From the NCBI GenBank assembly GCA_000231825.2, contig JH720294.1, forward strand, positions 2,202,654 through 2,266,653: a stretch of DNA of 64,000 nucleotides, given 5' to 3'. This DNA is from Tetrahymena elliotti 4EA. Lineage: Eukaryota > Ciliophora > Oligohymenophorea > Hymenostomatida > Tetrahymenidae. This document shows, piece by piece, positions 12,743 through 25,355 of this stretch; within the stretch, counting starts at the first letter, position 1, and each line of letters starts with the position of its first letter. A model generated the notes under the pieces. That model was not told where the DNA came from and ran no database searches. It saw nothing but the letters and a program-made list of their open reading frames with translations. Position numbers and translations under genes: made by a program.

Positions 12743-14155
12743 AAATGATAAAAAGTATAACAAAACTACAAATATTATTTTCTTAACATATTTCATGATT
12801 AAAAAATAAATCAACCAAATTTGTCTTTGTAAATAACATACATCCTCAATTATAGGAATAATAATTAAATAAATTAACAAAATTTAATAAAAATAAAAAG
12901 AGATAGATAGTTTCAAGATATAAATAAAATAATTCCTAAGATATTAGATAAAAATTAATTAATCTTAAATTAAAAATATTAATTATATCATTAAATAATA
13001 AATATATTATATTTTCATAACATAGCATACATACATTTGTAAATATTATCATCATTCTTCTTTCCGATTAATAACTCCTTTCTCTATATTTTAAACAAGT
13101 AAAAAATAATAAAACAAATTGGTAGATATATCTTAATAAAATTTTGATATCAATTAAATTCCTTTTATTAAAAACATACTCATGATGACGATGATGATTA
13201 GAAACATTGAAATATTATTTTAATTAAATTTATTGTGAATAGAAATTCTTTTATTTTAAATTTATAATTATAATAAATAAAAAATTCACCTATTGATACA
13301 AATTTTGGCACTTAAAAAATGGTATTAAAGTGAAAAATATTTTTTTAATTTATCTTATATAGGTTATGATATATTAAGTAAAATATTTAATTTTGTAAAG
13401 ATAATATAATAAATTTTATGATTAAACTAGGAGATATTATTAATATATTGATTTATACTAATATTGTCAAAAGGTTGGTAATGATAAATGTAAAGCTATA
13501 TTCTTTTTATTTAATGGCTAAATTATGAATCTTATAAAGAATAAACATAATAATTGATTTCATAAGAGGTAAAAAAATATTCGTTAATAATCGAATAACT
13601 ATATAGTAGTTTGGATTTGAAAATTAAATAAATTGACTAAATAATTAAATCAATTAATAAATAAATCAACGAAAAAGATTAATGCTAAATAAAATACTTA
13701 TTAGATGGAATAAGATGCTCTCAAGAGATTGATGTGATAAATAATCAAATTTGTTTGTTTTATTAAATATTTATTGCATTCATAGTTTCTTTGTTTTTTT
13801 CTTTATATTTTTACTTGCAAATATATTAACAACCAACTTTGAAACAAAAGATAATATTAGTAAGTAATTAATTAATTAATTTATATAGGCAATTTCTCGT
13901 TTAGCCAGTTGAAAAACAAAGTAAAATCAAAATTAACACTTATTTGTTTATTTCTGAATACAGTCTAAACACAAGCAGCAGCAAGAAGCAAACGCTTTAA
14001 AGCAAAAAAACAAATAAGCAAACAAATAGTAAATAAAAGATACCTGCATATAGCTGAATTATAAAAAATCAAATTATTATCTTTAGCTCTAACTATCAGT
14101 GATCTATTTCTTAATTTCATAAAAAATCATTAAAAATTCATAACTAACAATTGTA
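12743..14155. other. Intergenic between same-strand paralogues
   Basis: About 1.4 kb of AT-rich DNA holding a 3' UTR and the promoter of the next gene. The stretch 13955-14035 is rich in CA/AAG and AAC and is probably 5' leader. No coding segment is supported. Confidence 0.6.
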
Positions 14156-16189
14156 ATGATACCAACTGATTAATTAACTAGAGCAAGTCTAGATAACTTT
14201 GCAGCATTTAAGAGGGCATCTTCTTTTTCAAATATACCGAGACCAAGTTCATCTTCCAAAAAATCAAAAGAGAATGAAAATTTTATTTAATTCTCATAGC
14301 AATTACAATATTAGTAACAATAATAACAATAAAACATTTAATCTTAGCTTTCTATTGTAGGATCTTCTGGAAATCTTAATAAGCAAGCTTTATTAGCCAA
14401 CTAGATTCCTCTTTCATATAATTAAAACATATAAAATAGCTAGATTCCATAAACACAAAGAGTTAATTCATCAAATATTCAATAAATATCTCAACAAAAA
14501 TAAGTATCATCAGCATAGAGCAGCTGCTAAAATACTGCAAGAAATCTCTCTTAGAATTAAAATACATCTAGCTCTATTTCTGCATCCAAAGTTAATGCTT
14601 AATCATCTTATAGCATTTCTGCTAGCAATGGTAGAACTTCATCATAAAAGGTGCTTGGACACACCTAATCTTCTAATAATTTAAGTAGTGGTTTAACTAC
14701 TTCTAACTCTTCTTCTGTATAAATAAGTGCCTTATAACAAAATATTCGTTTATCACTTAATAGCAATGCATAGCAAATTGCTTAAACCAACAATTAATCA
14801 GGGATAAATGCTGTTATCAATTCTCTAAATTCTAATAATTCTACTGTTCCTTAATCAACAACAAAAAATTTAAGAGAAATATTATAGAGTAGCACAACTA
14901 AACCAAATAATTTACATACTCACAAGCAATCAGCAGTCACATCAAATCTTTTAAATAAAAACTAAAATGATGAAAATAATTCAAATATTGCAATGTAGAA
15001 ATAATTGATAAATTAAAACCACAGTTCAAAGAGAGTATTAACAACTCCTAGCACTATTGGATTAGATGAATCCTATGGTTTAAAAGATATGAATGTTAGT
15101 AAGAAAGATATTTTAAGAATGTCTCTTACAAAACAAAACTCAGCAGGAACAGCAGTGACTTCTTCACAAAATGGAATTATGTTTTCACAAAACTAAACAA
15201 ATTAGAACAATAAATCTTACAAAGAATATTAAAAATAAAGTAGTGCATAATTACCTAAATAAAGACATTCAGATATTATTGATGGAGCATCTTCAAATAA
15301 TATGCTACATTCTCAATCAATTTCAAGTACGTTTACTCAAAATCTGGAAGATAAAACTTTAACAACTGTTAAGAAATCAAAAAAGAACATTAACTTTTAT
15401 AAAAAAGAGATTGAGTACTATAGATAAAGAGAATTAGAGTACCTCTAAAAAATCTAAAAGCTTGAAAAGGAAAACAAAAGAGTAGCTTAGATTGTTTAAA
15501 AGAGTGATCAAGAAATTGTAATTTTAAGAGAAGAAGTGATATCCTTTAGCAATCGTTACAATTTGAATAGCTCATAAAACATGAATAGAGAAGAAGGAGA
15601 ATAGAAACAAAGAGGAGTTATTCCTGGTTTTAACTAGTAATAAAATACAACACACTATACTGATAGCAGAAATATCTAAGTCATGAACATTCACCTTTAA
15701 GATTTATAAGAAAAAGATGAGCCTTTATAAATGAGTGATTTAAATAATAACAATAATAATGATCAAATAGATCAGGCTGAGTATTCTAGAAATCAAGAAA
15801 AAATAAACATGCTATAATCTTATAGTATGAATTTGGAATAAAAGTTAAAGCTTTTAGAGCAAAATCTACTTCAAGGAAACTCACAAAACACTAGAAGTGT
15901 GACAAAATTGAATTAAAATAGAGAAACTCTAAATAACTGTTATAAAATTCTAGAACAAAAATATGTCTAATTATATAACAAAGCAAAGTAATCAAAGCAT
16001 GAGACAGATGACATTTAAACTCAAATACTTTACTATATTGATGAAATAAAGAAAACACCCAACTAACATAATCAAGACACAATTGAATCAGAGTTCTTAA
16101 ATTTAACACCATCCGCTTAAGTTGCTCAAAGCAGTATCTTAAAGGTTCTTAACATTGGCAAGTAGTTGACATAAGATAATAGCCAATGA
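14156..16189 (+). CDS. Ser/Asn/Gln-rich protein with C-terminal coiled coils, paralogue of the preceding gene
   Basis: An uninterrupted frame of 677 aa from ATG 14156 to TGA 16187-16189. Residues 1-400 are Ser/Asn/Gln-rich and disordered-looking, with several basic patches (for example SSSKKSKENEN and KTVKKSKKNINF-like segments). A charged helix begins near 406 (FYKKEIEYYRQRELEYLQKI) and continues as coiled coil to about 460. A second helical segment covers about 555-640. The QRE-x-x-YL helix sits at nearly the same place as in the upstream gene (residue 406 here, 423 there), which supports tandem duplication followed by rapid change of the low-complexity part. No enzyme motif is present. The function is unknown. 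Confidence 0.85.
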
Positions 16190-17213
16190 AAGATTTCAGT
16201 AAAATCCTAAGCATTTCTATGCAAACGCTTTAATTATTCAAATTTATATGTTTACAAGAGATTTAGCTTGTAAAATGAAATATAAATATATAAATAGATG
16301 GAAGGAAAGATAATTAAATAGTATTTTACTAAGCTTATCCTCAAACTAAGCTTTAATTATCACTTTAATTAAACTCATTTTTCTTATAGAAATAAATTAT
16401 ATTAATAAAAAGCAATAAGTAATTCATTATTTGTAGATGTATATAAGTTTATAATAATTCAGAATAAAATTATTTAGTAACTAAATAAATAAAGAATGAA
16501 AAGCTCTTTTGTTTATACTGTAAAATATTCTTAAACCATTACCTTAAAAAATTAATTTTTTTCTCTCTCTAAACTTGATAACAAAATATTTTAATTTTGA
16601 TATTGAGTTTTTTGTTTTTAATTGTTTTACTGCTATTTTAATTCTCTTCAAAAAAAGATAGCTAATGATACCTCATCTACTTAGATACTATTTAAAAAAA
16701 ATAATAAAATTAAAACCAATCCTGAAGTAGTATTTTTTCAAACACAATAGTTGATATTTGGTTGATTTTTTCAGACTATCCATATTTTTAATAAAATAAA
16801 TTTAAAAAATATGGCTTTTATTTACATCAAAAGAATGAATGAATAAATAAATTGATATTGAAAATAATTTTAAATTAGAATTTCATTTTTAAAAAAATGC
16901 TTTAGAATTTAATAGGATTTTTATATTTTTAAATTTTATTTAAAATGTTCTCAATACATGGACTTGTAGAAAAAAATAGAAAAATAATATAATTAATTAT
17001 ATGAAAAGAAAAAGCTTTTGATTGAATTAAAATAAATGTATTTGTTATATTTACTACTTGTTTGAAAATCTATAGAATAAATTCGTTGTAAATATTAAGT
17101 TTTTAGGAAGGCGTAAGAAATTAATAATCATTTAAACTAAATTTTTGGAATTATTTATTTATCAGCCAATATTTGCATTTAAGTTTTATATAACAAGCTA
17201 AGAATAAGCTGAA
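16190..17213. other. Intergenic
   Basis: One kilobase of AT-rich spacer between same-strand genes, presumably the 3' UTR of the coiled-coil gene and the promoter of the kinase gene. Nothing else is recognised. Confidence 0.6.
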
Positions 17214-20200
17214 ATGAATTTAATGTATGATATAATATGTAGGAGACCTGATAATGCTCCTTCAGAATCTAATGCTACATAAAGTAAAAATGGTAAAGCA
17301 AAGTAAAAGTAGGGTTCTACCTCTTAAAGAAAGTCTAATAATTTCTCACAGAGCTATAAAGAGAAGACTAATCTTTTAACTCCTATAGATCATGAAAATC
17401 TAGCCAAAAATATATATTTAGGTTAAATTCGAGTTAATCCCTAGCAGCAAGCTTAACAGTTATTTTTATAGAATTCTTAGATGTAAAATAAAATATTTTA
17501 CAGAACTTTTTAAAAGAATGGTCAAGCGTAAATTTTAAAGGCTTTATTTTTTGTATTTTAAAAATTTGTTCATTCATTCATTTTATTTTGCAAAAACAAA
17601 AATAAAAGAATGAAAAGTAGAGAATATTTTTTGATTTAAAAATGTTTATTTAAATAGAGTTCTTGCATAATAAAACTTTTTTGAAACAGAGATGACTCCA
17701 AATTAATCTAAATCAGATTTAAGGAATAACCATCCATAAAAGTAGTAGGAACATTAACTATTTAATGTATTTTCTGATAGAATAAATGATTAAAATTATG
17801 CTAATATGAATGATAATTATGAAGTTAACTATTATAACTCTAATAATTAATTTAATAACAATAATAATGTTAACGTTAGTGAATTTAATAATTAAAATTA
17901 GAATTTTTGCTCTATATAAATGCAATCTTCCAATATGGTTGACTATTCCACCAATATGCAATAAGATGGTCATTTTGATTAAAAAGAAGACTAAGAAATC
18001 ATCTAAAAAAACGATCTTTATTCGGATGTCTAGAATTGTATCCTCCTTCATTTATTTAAATTTCTCATTCAATAGTCCAGTGTATACAAAATATATTAAC
18101 TAATCAACCTTAATTTTTTATTTATTAAATAAAATTATGGATTATATTTACTTTTTAAATAACCTTTCTCTATCAAAAAACGTTATTTAATTAAATTTTT
18201 ATTTAATATTTTAAATGAATTTTTATATCCATAATTAAGTTTTAAATACACTAAAGATAGCTAACAAAAATTACTGATTATCTTAAATATATTTAAAGCT
18301 AAGTTATAAAATTCTAGATACACTCTTTACATTTACACATATTTTGATTTGATAAATCTAATTTATTTTTTAATTAAATAAAATTAAAGAAGAACTCAAC
18401 TCAAACTCAATAAACAGCAATTATAATGTTAGTAGTAATCAGTTTAGAATATCAAAATCTAAGAATGGATTGAGGACTCCTAAATAGTCTAATTAAAAGT
18501 AATAATAGCTTTTTGTTTATTAGTAATAATAAAAATTAGTAGTAAATAAAGATCAAGCAAAATCAAAATCATAGCAAAAAAGTAGGGTTAAAAAGGTTTT
18601 AAAAAATTCTACAAATTTACAGCAAAATTTGAAGTAAACAGAAACTTTCGAAATGTTAATAGAAGCTTAAAATAGATTGAAAACTCTTTAATAAAGCAGA
18701 TTCAATAATCATAATGAATTAAAGTAAACTAATAAAAATCCTAAAATTCCAAAGAATAATGTAAAGTAACCTTTGAAAGAAGTTTAATTATCTTCTGTTG
18801 AAAACAATTAAAATGGTAATTACATTAATTAGAAATAAGAATAAAAAATACATAAACTACCCTCTTATTATGTTCCTGCATCAAACTAGTAAGCATTAGC
18901 AGATATAAGAAAGAGAGGATCTTGTCTAGCAAAGTTAAATTCTGAAGATCAAAATTAATAAATGTAATTACCAATTTAAGAATAACCTTAAAAAATTGAT
19001 TTAAATAAAGAAACTTCTGTAGAAAATTATAGAAAAGAATAGAAATAATAAAGATGTCCTAGTGTTAAAAGAAATTAAAATCAAATTATTTAGAGTGCGA
19101 GCTCAAAATGTATTCTACTAGAAAATGAAGATTACTCCAATTAAAACCAACCATAAATATCTTCAAATCAAATAAGCAATAACAATATAAAAACAGCATA
19201 AAATATTGAAAATTATTAAAGTAACATGGTTTAACAATAATTAAATCATGCCCAATCATCTAATCTTGAGTCTTACAAACATAAAAACCCAGCTGATTAA
19301 ACAAAACTTCTTAATTGTCCAAGTAAATTAGCAAAATATTTATCTGATTTTTAAATTAATTTCTAATCTTTTAGGAAAACCAGTTTATTTAAGTGATGAA
19401 GATAAAAGGATATATGGAGATAGGTTCTTAGATGGTTATCAGAAACTTAATCTCTTAGGAAAGTAAATAATTTTACTAATTATTTTAATTAATTGAAATT
19501 ATATTTGGGTTGCAATTAAGGCTGAGGTTTTCATATTTTCTTTTTAAAATATCAAAAAAAAAATTTTTAGCTTATTTGGTTTATTTTAAAGAAGATATTA
19601 TTGATTTTAATAGTTACTTTGTTTATAAATAGAGGAGGTTTTGCATTAGTTTGGTTAGCAAAACAATATAAAACGGGAATAAGTTTTGCAGTAAAGTAGA
19701 TATGTAAATCTAATGGAAGTGATTCCCATATGAGAGAAATGAGAATTAATTAATAATTTTATGACCTTGAAGGGGAAGTAAAGGAATATTTCCATTAATT
19801 TGAAGGTAAAGATTTTATTAATTTTATAATTTTTGATAAATAATTTTTATATTATTGAAGGAATTAAAAATTTTTTGAAGTGTTATGAGATAAAGCATAC
19901 TTAAAAAGACATATTTATTGTATATGAGCTGGGTGGTGGCTCTTTGAGTAGTATATTATATGAAATTAAGGGAGAATTTTATAAAAATGAAAGGGTTTAT
20001 AAAATTAATTTTACAGGTTTGCATGATAAATTATTTTAAACAAAGAATAATAATTTGTTGAGATCTTTAATGAGACACTTTTTTAATGCTCTTGATTTAC
20101 TGTAGAGTCAAAAAATAGTTCATTGTGATATAAAGCCAGAAAATATATTAGTTGAAATAGATTAAAATGATGATTCATTTTAAAAGGTACACTTAATTGA

Positions 20201-20732
20201 TTTTGGTAGTTGCTTTTCTTTTAAAGATGTAGGTTCTATTGGAATGGCTACACCAGAATATCTAGCTCCAGAAATGCTAGAGTTGTTTGCATAAAGATTT
20301 AACATGAATAATTAACTTTCTTAGATAGAATAGCTTACCAAAATAGCGAATCCTTGGTCAGTAGATATGTGGAGTATGGGGGCTGTTATGCTTGAAATAT
20401 TAACAGGATTACCTCATTGGTTAGCTTATAAATGCAGAGTAGTAGATAAACAAGGAAAGAGTAATTTAAAATATGGACTTTTTTGTACAAAGGGATAAGA
20501 CTATGAGAAAATAATATAAAAATAATAATCATTCTGTGATAATTTCACCAGTAATGTAAAAGAAATTACTAAGTAATTTGATTGCCAAATCACAGCTAAA
20601 AAATTCTCTGATTTACTGAAAAAAATGATGAAATTTAATAGTATTGATAGAATTTCTCCTCAATAAGCTCTCCAACACCCATTTTTTTCTTCTTAATATT
20701 CAGCAGCAGATCTTTGTCAAACAGATAATTGA
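17214..20732 (+). CDS. Protein kinase with long Q/N-rich N-terminal region
   Basis: Proposed exons: 17214-17527, 17658-18037, 18390-19322, 19375-19462, 19633-19805 and 19861-20732. They join to 919 aa. Residues 1-540 are Q/N/K-rich and probably disordered. The kinase domain runs about 565-905: glycine loop GKGGFALVW (571-579), ATP-binding lysine in FAVKQI, catalytic loop HCDIKPEN (717-724, Asp719), metal-binding IDFGS (Asp743) and APE in YLAPEM. All key residues are present, so an active Ser/Thr kinase is predicted (HCD in place of HRD is tolerated in active kinases). Large inserts follow the hinge. The group is uncertain; the DFGS and HCD signatures slightly recall DYRK-type kinases. The second intron (18038-18389) is the least certain boundary. 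An in-frame ATG at 17223 is an alternative start. Confidence 0.8.
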
Positions 20733-22378
20733 AAATAAGATAGATAATTAAATAATAATTTATTATATTTATTTTATTTAATAATTTATTTTAATTTGTA
20801 AATAAAATTAATAATCTAATCATTCTATCAATTTCATTTTTAACTTTTTAATACTCTAATTAAATAACAAATAATTTTGTGTTTTAAATTTTATTTTTTA
20901 TTTTTTTAATTACAGCTTGATAGAATTATCAATATTTTAAAAAAGTTTAAATTTTTTTAAGTAATTCAATTTAGCAGTTAATTACAGTTAAAAGATAATT
21001 TGAGAAAAAATTTTTGGCAGAAAAAATTTAGAAAAACAACAAATAATAATAAAATAAATATCAATAATAATTAACTCATTACTTATTATTTAAATCTAAG
21101 AACGAAATTAGAATTTATTATTTAAATTTATTAATAAATTGTATGCTTATCCATTAATTCATTTTACATATTTAAATAAAATAAATAATGAGTGTTTATT
21201 ATGTGGGTGGGATTCAAAATTAAAAAATATTTTGTAAGTATTATAATAAAATAAATATTCAGTTGCTCCCTATTTAATCAATAATATTATCTAACAAATT
21301 CCCTCCCAATCTATTATATCTATTATTTGTTTTGTAAATAAAATGTTTATCTAATAATTATTTAATCAAAATTTTACATAACAAATAATCTGCATTTAGT
21401 CACCTTTGCCTTTGCTTCCTTAATTTATAGAGGATGATATTTTAAATGCTAAGATAAATATATCCCAAAATATTCTTACATGTAAAATGAATTAATTTAT
21501 TCCTCAAATAGTTTGTTTTTTTAATTCTCTTTTTTAAAAAATAAAAAAATTCTTGTTCTTCTCCAACAGTTTTTTGGCTGATAGACAATATTTTATATGA
21601 AATGTATGGATAAAACAAAATAAATTAGTATTTTAAATTTAAAATAAAGTTTTTTGTTGTTAATCACTAGTTTAGTTTACTTATTTTTATTGAAATATGT
21701 AGTAAAATTTTATCTAATTACTAAGAAAAACTTTAAACAACTAAAATTTTTGAGTAGAATGTTATTAGCTTTTTTATAGTTTAATTTTTTTAGGTTATTT
21801 ACTTTGTAAAAAGCAAAGACCAAAGCAATCTCTCCAAAAATGTTTTAAAGTTGTGTAAAAGTAAATTTTTTAATGGTATTTCTAAGATGCTATTTTTTAA
21901 GAAATGTATTTTAAACTTTTATAAATTGACTTTATGTAATCAGCTTCTTTTTGTTTACAATGGTCTACAAATTAAAAATACAAACAATAGTAATTTAGTA
22001 TTTTATTACATTTTTCAATCAATATTTTATAAATTTTTTGATGGGGATTTATCAATTTAGATGAAATTAATTTTTTGAAAGCACTTATTTTTTGAATAGA
22101 GAAGATTTACAGAAAATTCAAACAGTTATTTATAAATAATTGCACATTTAATAGCAAATAAATGATAAATAATCAAAATTTAAATTTGTTTAGACAATCA
22201 ATACTTTAATCTGAATATACTAATACTTATATGCTCTCTTTCTCAATTACATTTAGTAGTAATAAAATTAATAAAAAAAAAATAAGTAATTATAATATAT
22301 CAAATAGAACATAAGCAGAAATCCCTAAAAAAGTAGAAATATAAAAATATATAAAATAAGATTGAAAATAGGTTAGAA
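20733..22378. other. Intergenic
   Basis: This 1.6 kb AT-rich spacer lies between the kinase gene and the first PI-PLC gene. The short open stretch at 21851-22060 has no recognisable product. Nothing else is seen. Confidence 0.6.
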
Positions 22379-23332
22379 ATGTCTTGCTGTTTACTTAGTA
22401 TGTGTTGCATTCTTCCTTAAAAAAGAAATCACTTTTCAACAAAAAGAACACCTACCCCTTCATTACTTCAAAGCAGTCTTTATGGATCACCAAATAAATG
22501 GTTATCTTAAATTGATGATGAAACTTATATATCAGATATCAACATTCCTGGTACTCATGAAACCATGGCACTTTATTCTTACTTTACTTTATCCATACCA
22601 GTATGCTAAAAATGGCTACTTAAAGATCAATTAGAAAGTGGAATTAGATTTTTAGATATCAGAGTTAAGGAAGATAAAAATGGATTACTGCCCATTCACC
22701 ATGATATTGTTTTTTAGAAAGCCTACTTAGAGCAAGATGTCATAACTATTTGTGAGAAATTTTTAGCTTAAAATCCATCCGAGTTCATTATTTTGATGAT
22801 TCGTATTGAGCAAAATGATAAAAAAGCTCCATCTTTAAGCAGTAGATTTGATTAGATTGTTTAATAAAGAAGGAGTAGTGTATTTAGCTTTGAAAGTACG
22901 ATTCCTAAAATTAAAGATATGAGAGGTAAAATATGGGTATGGAATGGAAATAATTGGAATTATAAAGGATTTAGTATATTCAATATGTAAAAGACTGGTG
23001 TCTTAGTCCGTTAAGATAATTATGACTGCTCTATTAAAGAAAAAAAAAGATTAGTTAAAGACACATATGATTTGGCTGTATAATTTTAAGAAAATAGAAG
23101 AGATGGGGTTGAAATATATCTAAATTAATCCAATGGCTCCTAATGGTATGATTGGCCATCATCTTATGCTGAAGAAATGAATAAATATGTTTATACGAAT
23201 AAATATTATGATGGTATACTTGCTTTTGATTTCCCTGGAGAAATCTTAATTAAAGAAGTTATTGAAACCAATTTTAAAAATCAAAAAAATTAAAAAAAGT
23301 AACTCGACGGATATAGTACCAGCCAAAATTGA
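22379..23332 (+). CDS. PI-PLC X-domain protein (bacterial-type phosphatidylinositol phosphodiesterase fold)
   Basis: Intronless, 317 aa, ATG 22379 to TGA 23330-23332. The sequence shows the single-domain PI-PLC TIM-barrel landmarks: INIPGTHETMA with His60 (first catalytic histidine position), SGIRFLDIRV (90-96), LLPIHHDIVF with His107/108 (second catalytic histidine), and NPSEFIILMIRIE. Family members cleave phosphatidylinositol or GPI anchors without calcium. There is no signal peptide. The N-terminus MSCCLLSMCCILP is a cysteine cluster that could be S-acylated and tether the enzyme to a membrane; this is inferred. A paralogue follows 1.06 kb downstream on the same strand. Glutamines are frequently TAA/TAG. 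Confidence 0.88.
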
Positions 23333-24395
23333 CTGTTTTTATTAATTAATTTATTTAAAAGTAATTCTACTAAAATGATAACTAACTTGTTATTTTATCA
23401 TTTTAAATTAACTTCCAAAAATATTAATCTCATCAAATTAAATTCCCTTTATTAACATAAAAAACTAACAATTTATTTTGTTATTTACTTTATATGTTAG
23501 TTATTTTTTATTTATTTTCTTATGTATAAAAATTGTATTTTGTTGTTTTATCTTTTTTCGTTATCATTTTAATATATTCTTTTCTCTACTAAAGTATAGA
23601 ATTTAATAAAAAATCTAAAAACAAATCAAATTTAATCATTTTTTTAAATAAAATATTATTAAATTTTAATTATTTTATCAACTAAATTATTTTTACTTCC
23701 TATAAAACCTGTATTTTTTACTAAATTCAAAAATTAAATTATGGTTGTAGAGGAATGTTTGATGAAATTAGATCCTTTTTTGATGAGTTTAGTTAAATAA
23801 AAATCTTTAATAAATACCTTAGGATGCCCATTAATTCTCAAAAACAAAAATCAAAGAATTTGTGAATTTTTCTAATCACTAAATTTATATTTTATCTCAA
23901 AAATTAGAAGATTTTGAAAACTCAAATTAAAACAATTACCATGAATCTTATTAATATTTTTTTTATAAAAATACTTTTTTTAAAAAGAAATTAATTAGAT
24001 ATCTTTAGTAAATAATATTTTTGGTGCTTTAAAAACAATAAAAAATAATTTAATAATCTATTCAAGCTTTAATAGCATGTAATGATAGAATACCTAATTA
24101 AATTCTAAATATGTATAATTTAAAAAAGAAATAGATGAAGTAGAACAAGAATTAGAAATAGAAAGATAGATATTTAGTTTCTACTGATCTACTCATTGAC
24201 TTACTTGATTAATAAATAAATAAATTACAAATATTTTTAATTAATCTTAAATCATTTTTGACAGAAATTTTTGGTATTATTAATAATTTGAGATACAAAA
24301 TAAACTTTCTAAAATTTAATAGATTTAAATTAGATATTAAAAATCAAATTAATAATACTTTCATTTAATTATCAAATAATTTATAGAATCAACAT
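23333..24395. other. Intergenic between PI-PLC paralogues
   Basis: About 1.1 kb of AT-rich spacer. A short open stretch from 23742 (starting MVVEECLMKLD) ends at a TGA after about 60 codons and matches nothing I recognise. It was not annotated. Confidence 0.6.
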
Positions 24396-25355
24396 ATGTC
24401 TTTTTGCCTTTGTCTTTGCTGCTGCAGTAACTTGTGCTGTATACTCCCTCAAAGGAAAGGTCACCTCTCTTTAAAGAGGGAGCCAAATTTTAAGTATTTG
24501 TAAAGTAAAATTTATAATTCTACTGAAAACTGGATGTAAAATTTGAGTGATGATATTTGCGTTTCAGAGATTAATTTAGTAGGAACACATGATTCTCTTT
24601 CATTATTTCCCTTTTTTGGACTCTAGATATCAGTATGCTAGAGATGGCCATTACTAGAATAATTAAAAAGTGGAAATAGATTATTCGATATTAGGGTTAA
24701 AGAAGATTTAGATGGTAAATTACCACTTTATCACAGTTTATCATTCTAGCATAGCTATCTAGAAAAAGATGTAATAGATATAATAGACTAGTTCTTGGCT
24801 AAAAATCCTAGCGAATTTGTTATTTTGATGATAAGAATTGAGAAGAAAGACCCAAAGGCCCCCTCTTTATCAGCTGGGTTTGATAAAATAGTGAAAAGAA
24901 AGAGATAAAATTTATTTTCATTTGAAAGTTGGATACCTACATTAAATAAATTAAGAGGTAAAATTTGGATTTGGCCAGGAAACAACTGGGATTACAAAGG
25001 ATACAGTATGAAACAGAAAATAAGTACAGGATAACTAATACGTTAAGATTTTTACGATTGCTCAGTTTCAAATAAAAAAGAAGTTATTAAAGAAATTAAC
25101 AACCTAGCTTATTATAATAGGAATCTCAGATAATCTGGATAGGAAATATACTTGAACTAAATGAATGGAGTCAATTGGTATTGTTGGCCAACTTCCTATG
25201 CAAATTAAATAAATCAATATGTCTATGAAAACTAATTATATGAAGGCTATCTAGTTTTTGATTTCCCAGGAGAAAAAATCATAAAAGAAGTAATTGAAAG
25301 TAACTTCTACTCACCTAAAGAATACTTCACCAAAGACTATGAGAGCTTTGAATGA
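24396..25355 (+). CDS. PI-PLC X-domain protein, tandem paralogue with altered active-site surroundings
   Basis: Intronless, 319 aa, ATG 24396 to TGA 25353-25355. It aligns along its whole length with the preceding gene: INLVGTHDSLSL (His65), SGNRLFDIRV, KLPLYHSLSF (His113), NPSEFVILMIRIE, and the C-terminal FDFPGEKIIKEVIE. Both catalytic histidine positions are kept, but the first histidine of the HH pair is tyrosine and the following aspartate is serine, so activity or specificity may differ. The N-terminus (MSFCLCLCCCSNLCCILPQ) is an even denser cysteine cluster, again suggesting membrane attachment by S-acylation. Only the CCILPQ core is shared with the other copy. Confidence 0.88.

Noticed and set aside
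17758..18103. Opposite-strand and frame-shifted open stretches over the kinase gene's second exon
   Set aside because: They are shadows of the Asn/Gln-rich exon at 17658-18037, whose frame continues with the kinase.
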